From Chimonanthus salicifolius (lineage: Eukaryota; Streptophyta; Magnoliopsida; Laurales; Calycanthaceae): a stretch of DNA of 64,000 nucleotides. Shown here piece by piece: positions 62,076 to 64,000 of the stretch (within the stretch, counting starts at the first letter, position 1; each line of letters starts with the position of its first letter). A program made the position numbers and the translations under genes. The notes under the pieces were generated by a model. It was not told where the DNA came from and did not search any database. It was given only the letters and a program-made list of their open reading frames with translations. The stretch spans positions 8,151,542 through 8,215,541 of the forward strand of contig CM023534.1 of assembly GCA_013350335.1 (NCBI GenBank). Direction: 5' to 3'.

Positions 62076-63585
62076 TTTTACCCTTGGCCTTTCACATATA
62101 TTTTTTTAAGTTCGGAGGTGTCCTGCATCACATCTGATTAGTCTTTCATATACTATGAAAACCTCATATCTACATATGAGTAAGATTGATAGAGCCTTAT
62201 TTTATACAGATTTTTATAGGAAGTAGTCTTCATTGAGGCTCCTATCATTTGATTCCAAGAACAATTGGATAACCCTTAGGTTTTTTCGACGGCTAGTAAT
62301 CGACACTGATCAAAATCAACATAGCGTGCCATTATGTGAGTGGATAAATTGGTCAAGGGCGGCATTGCCTGTTTGTCAGTGCACAAATTGACAAAAGGCT
62401 CATTGTCTCATAATTATTTTGAATGAAAGATGTTAAGATCCATTCCACTGGTCAATCTCATTACCCAAACAAAGCTCTTGGTGGCTGCTGCAGACGGTGG
62501 ATCGTAGCTCAAAACTCACACCACCACAAATGTTAAAATAAATGTCATGAAGCAGAAAATTACAATGTTAGATGTACATTTTGGGCTTGTGGGCCAAAAA
62601 CAAAATCCTTTTTTTTTTTTTTTTTATAGATAGTGCAAATAACAGAATCCAAAATGACAGTAGAGAATGAGTCTTGTCCAATTTCTGTATATAGTTTGGA
62701 TTTTAGAAGTTATCGTGAGACACACAAACCTATTTAACTCGTTCAAAAATCATACAAGTTAATCAACTCTAAAGTTGATTTACTGATTATAAATTTATTT
62801 TAGAAAGTGAGAGTCTTGTATTCGAATTTCATTTCACTTTAAAGAGTTGTTATTCGTACTTTTGTTTGCTCGTGTCTTAAAGGTTGGTTGAGTGTTTTAA
62901 AAGACCATAAACACATACTATATATATATATATATATATATATATTTTAGAGGAATTAATTTTGGCATTGGCATCGATTTTTTATTTAAATGAGGCATTG
63001 TATTGTATTCATTTTTGTTTTTTGTTTTATTATGACAATTTGATAGTATTTCTATTTTACCGTTTTTACATTGTTTTGAATTAAAAATAAAAAAATACGA
63101 ATGTTCATATCAATTTCCTTTAAAATTAAATCTCTCCTTCGTATATAATTGAATGACATTTCAGATACTAAAGTTTGAATCCTTCTGTGATGAATCAATC
63201 CAGCGGGCCTCATCCAAACTTTGCGACTTACAGAATAAGAAGATGATAAATATGGTTGGAGACTGTGATCTATAAAAATTGCTTAGATTGAAGAAACGTG
63301 ACAAAATAATTGGTTGGCTGTGGAAAGAAGATTCCTCCAAGAAAAGTTCAAATGTGCCACTGTTGAGTCACTCTTTGTAATTTGTGGATATTCACAACTT
63401 ATTTTTAATCGCATAAGACAATAGATGGTTTCGTTGGCCCACTGAAGCCGAAGAGATCAGAAATGTATTATTCTAGGGCCCACTCAAATAAAATGAATAA
63501 CAAGAACGATGTTCATATTCAACTATTTAAATTATATTAGATCAAATGCACAACACCGCATTCTACGTGGTGTCACTAATTACTG
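62076..63585. other. Gene-free spacer
   Basis: No gene found. Contains an A/T-rich stretch, a T-run near 62610 and a (TA)n microsatellite at 62919-62945. Confidence 0.5.
62919..62945. repeat. (TA)n microsatellite
   Basis: About 13 perfect TA units. Confidence 0.95.
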
Positions 63586-63587
63586 CT

Positions 63588-63780
63588 CTCTCTCTCTTCA
63601 AATTAGTTGTCTTATATGGATTTCGAAATTATTCTAAAATAGTTGTTTCATTTATATTGAAATAGTATAAAATATGTTAAAAATAAATGAAATCACATGG
63701 AGGACTAACTTATGTAGAGAGTTTCTTAAAAAATACAAATTTTTCAAATGAGATAACTAAAATGGGACAGGAGGAAGTAT
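63588..63780. mobile_element. Stowaway-like MITE (Tc1/mariner type)
   Basis: The right end gggacaggaggaag followed by ta and the left end ctctctctcttcaaattagttgtctta show imperfect inversion (reverse complement of the right end: cttcctcctgtcccattttagttatctca). The ggagg-agta terminus, AT-rich body and TA flank are typical of plant Stowaway elements. Confidence 0.6.
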
Positions 63781-64000
63781 GTGATATATGGATAAATTTA
63801 AGATTGAATTTATCATTGTAATTTTTTTAGCAATTATCATTGGCATGAAATGGTTAAATTATATTCTCTTTTTCACCTCTTGTGATTTTAATATATTATG
63901 ATTTATCACTTCAAGAAAAGAAATGGTTAAATCATCTTTAAATTTGCTTACTTGGCATCTGTTGATTGGTGACATTAGAACTAAATTTTACCGGTTTTCA

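Noticed and set aside
61824..62141. 105-codon plus frame
   Set aside because: Produced by the cggttttt minisatellite; not a gene.
1..64000. CRISPR arrays, bacterial operons, organelle inserts
   Set aside because: No regularly spaced repeats, no bacterial gene organisation and no recognisable plastid or mitochondrial genes.

Overview
The window is nuclear plant DNA: AT-rich, with GT-AG introns, tRNA-derived SINEs, MITEs, LINE fossils and TRIM-like repeats. The genes are of seed-plant type, and the long introns and repeat mix suggest a woody eudicot or magnoliid rather than a grass. That placement is inference.

Four protein-coding genes can be rebuilt exon by exon with consistent reading frame. 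(1) A FAP2-type fatty-acid-binding / chalcone-isomerase-fold protein on +, CDS 4258-13232, 10 exons, 411 aa. (2) A Mdelta/MIKC* MADS-box transcription factor on +, CDS 16265-21492, 10 exons, 294 aa. (3) A gene of unknown function on +, CDS 23958-31872, 5 exons, about 219 aa, rich in alternating beta strands and without a transit peptide; it may be a membrane beta-barrel. (4) An ERECTA receptor kinase on -, CDS 50644-38915, 27 exons, 983 aa, with signal peptide, about 20 LRRs, one transmembrane helix and an intact kinase.

In Arabidopsis, as I recall, FAP2 (At2g26310), the Mdelta gene AGL33 (At2g26320) and ERECTA (At2g26330) are direct neighbours. The window therefore seems to keep an old gene block, with the unknown gene lying between the MADS gene and ERECTA. 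The genes do not form a pathway; the link is positional.

Layout: 1-4257 upstream DNA and probable 5' leader of FAP2, with a LINE fossil; 4258-13232 FAP2; 13233-16264 spacer with a SINE; 16265-21492 MADS gene, whose introns hold TRIM-like repeats and a SINE; 21493-23957 spacer with a SINE and a TIR element; 23958-31872 unknown gene with a 4.5-kb intron; 31873-38914 repeat-rich spacer with a TIR element and a decayed subtilase fragment; 38915-50644 ERECTA; 50645-64000 gene-free, with a 1.9-kb foldback transposon, several MITEs, a recent 249-bp duplication and a repeat built on the word tatcggccgata.

No complete autonomous transposon, CRISPR array, rRNA gene or convincing tRNA gene was seen. 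The most unusual objects are the foldback element with nested inverted repeats at 54677-56588, the conserved gene block with its intact MADS gene, and the unidentified putative beta-barrel gene.
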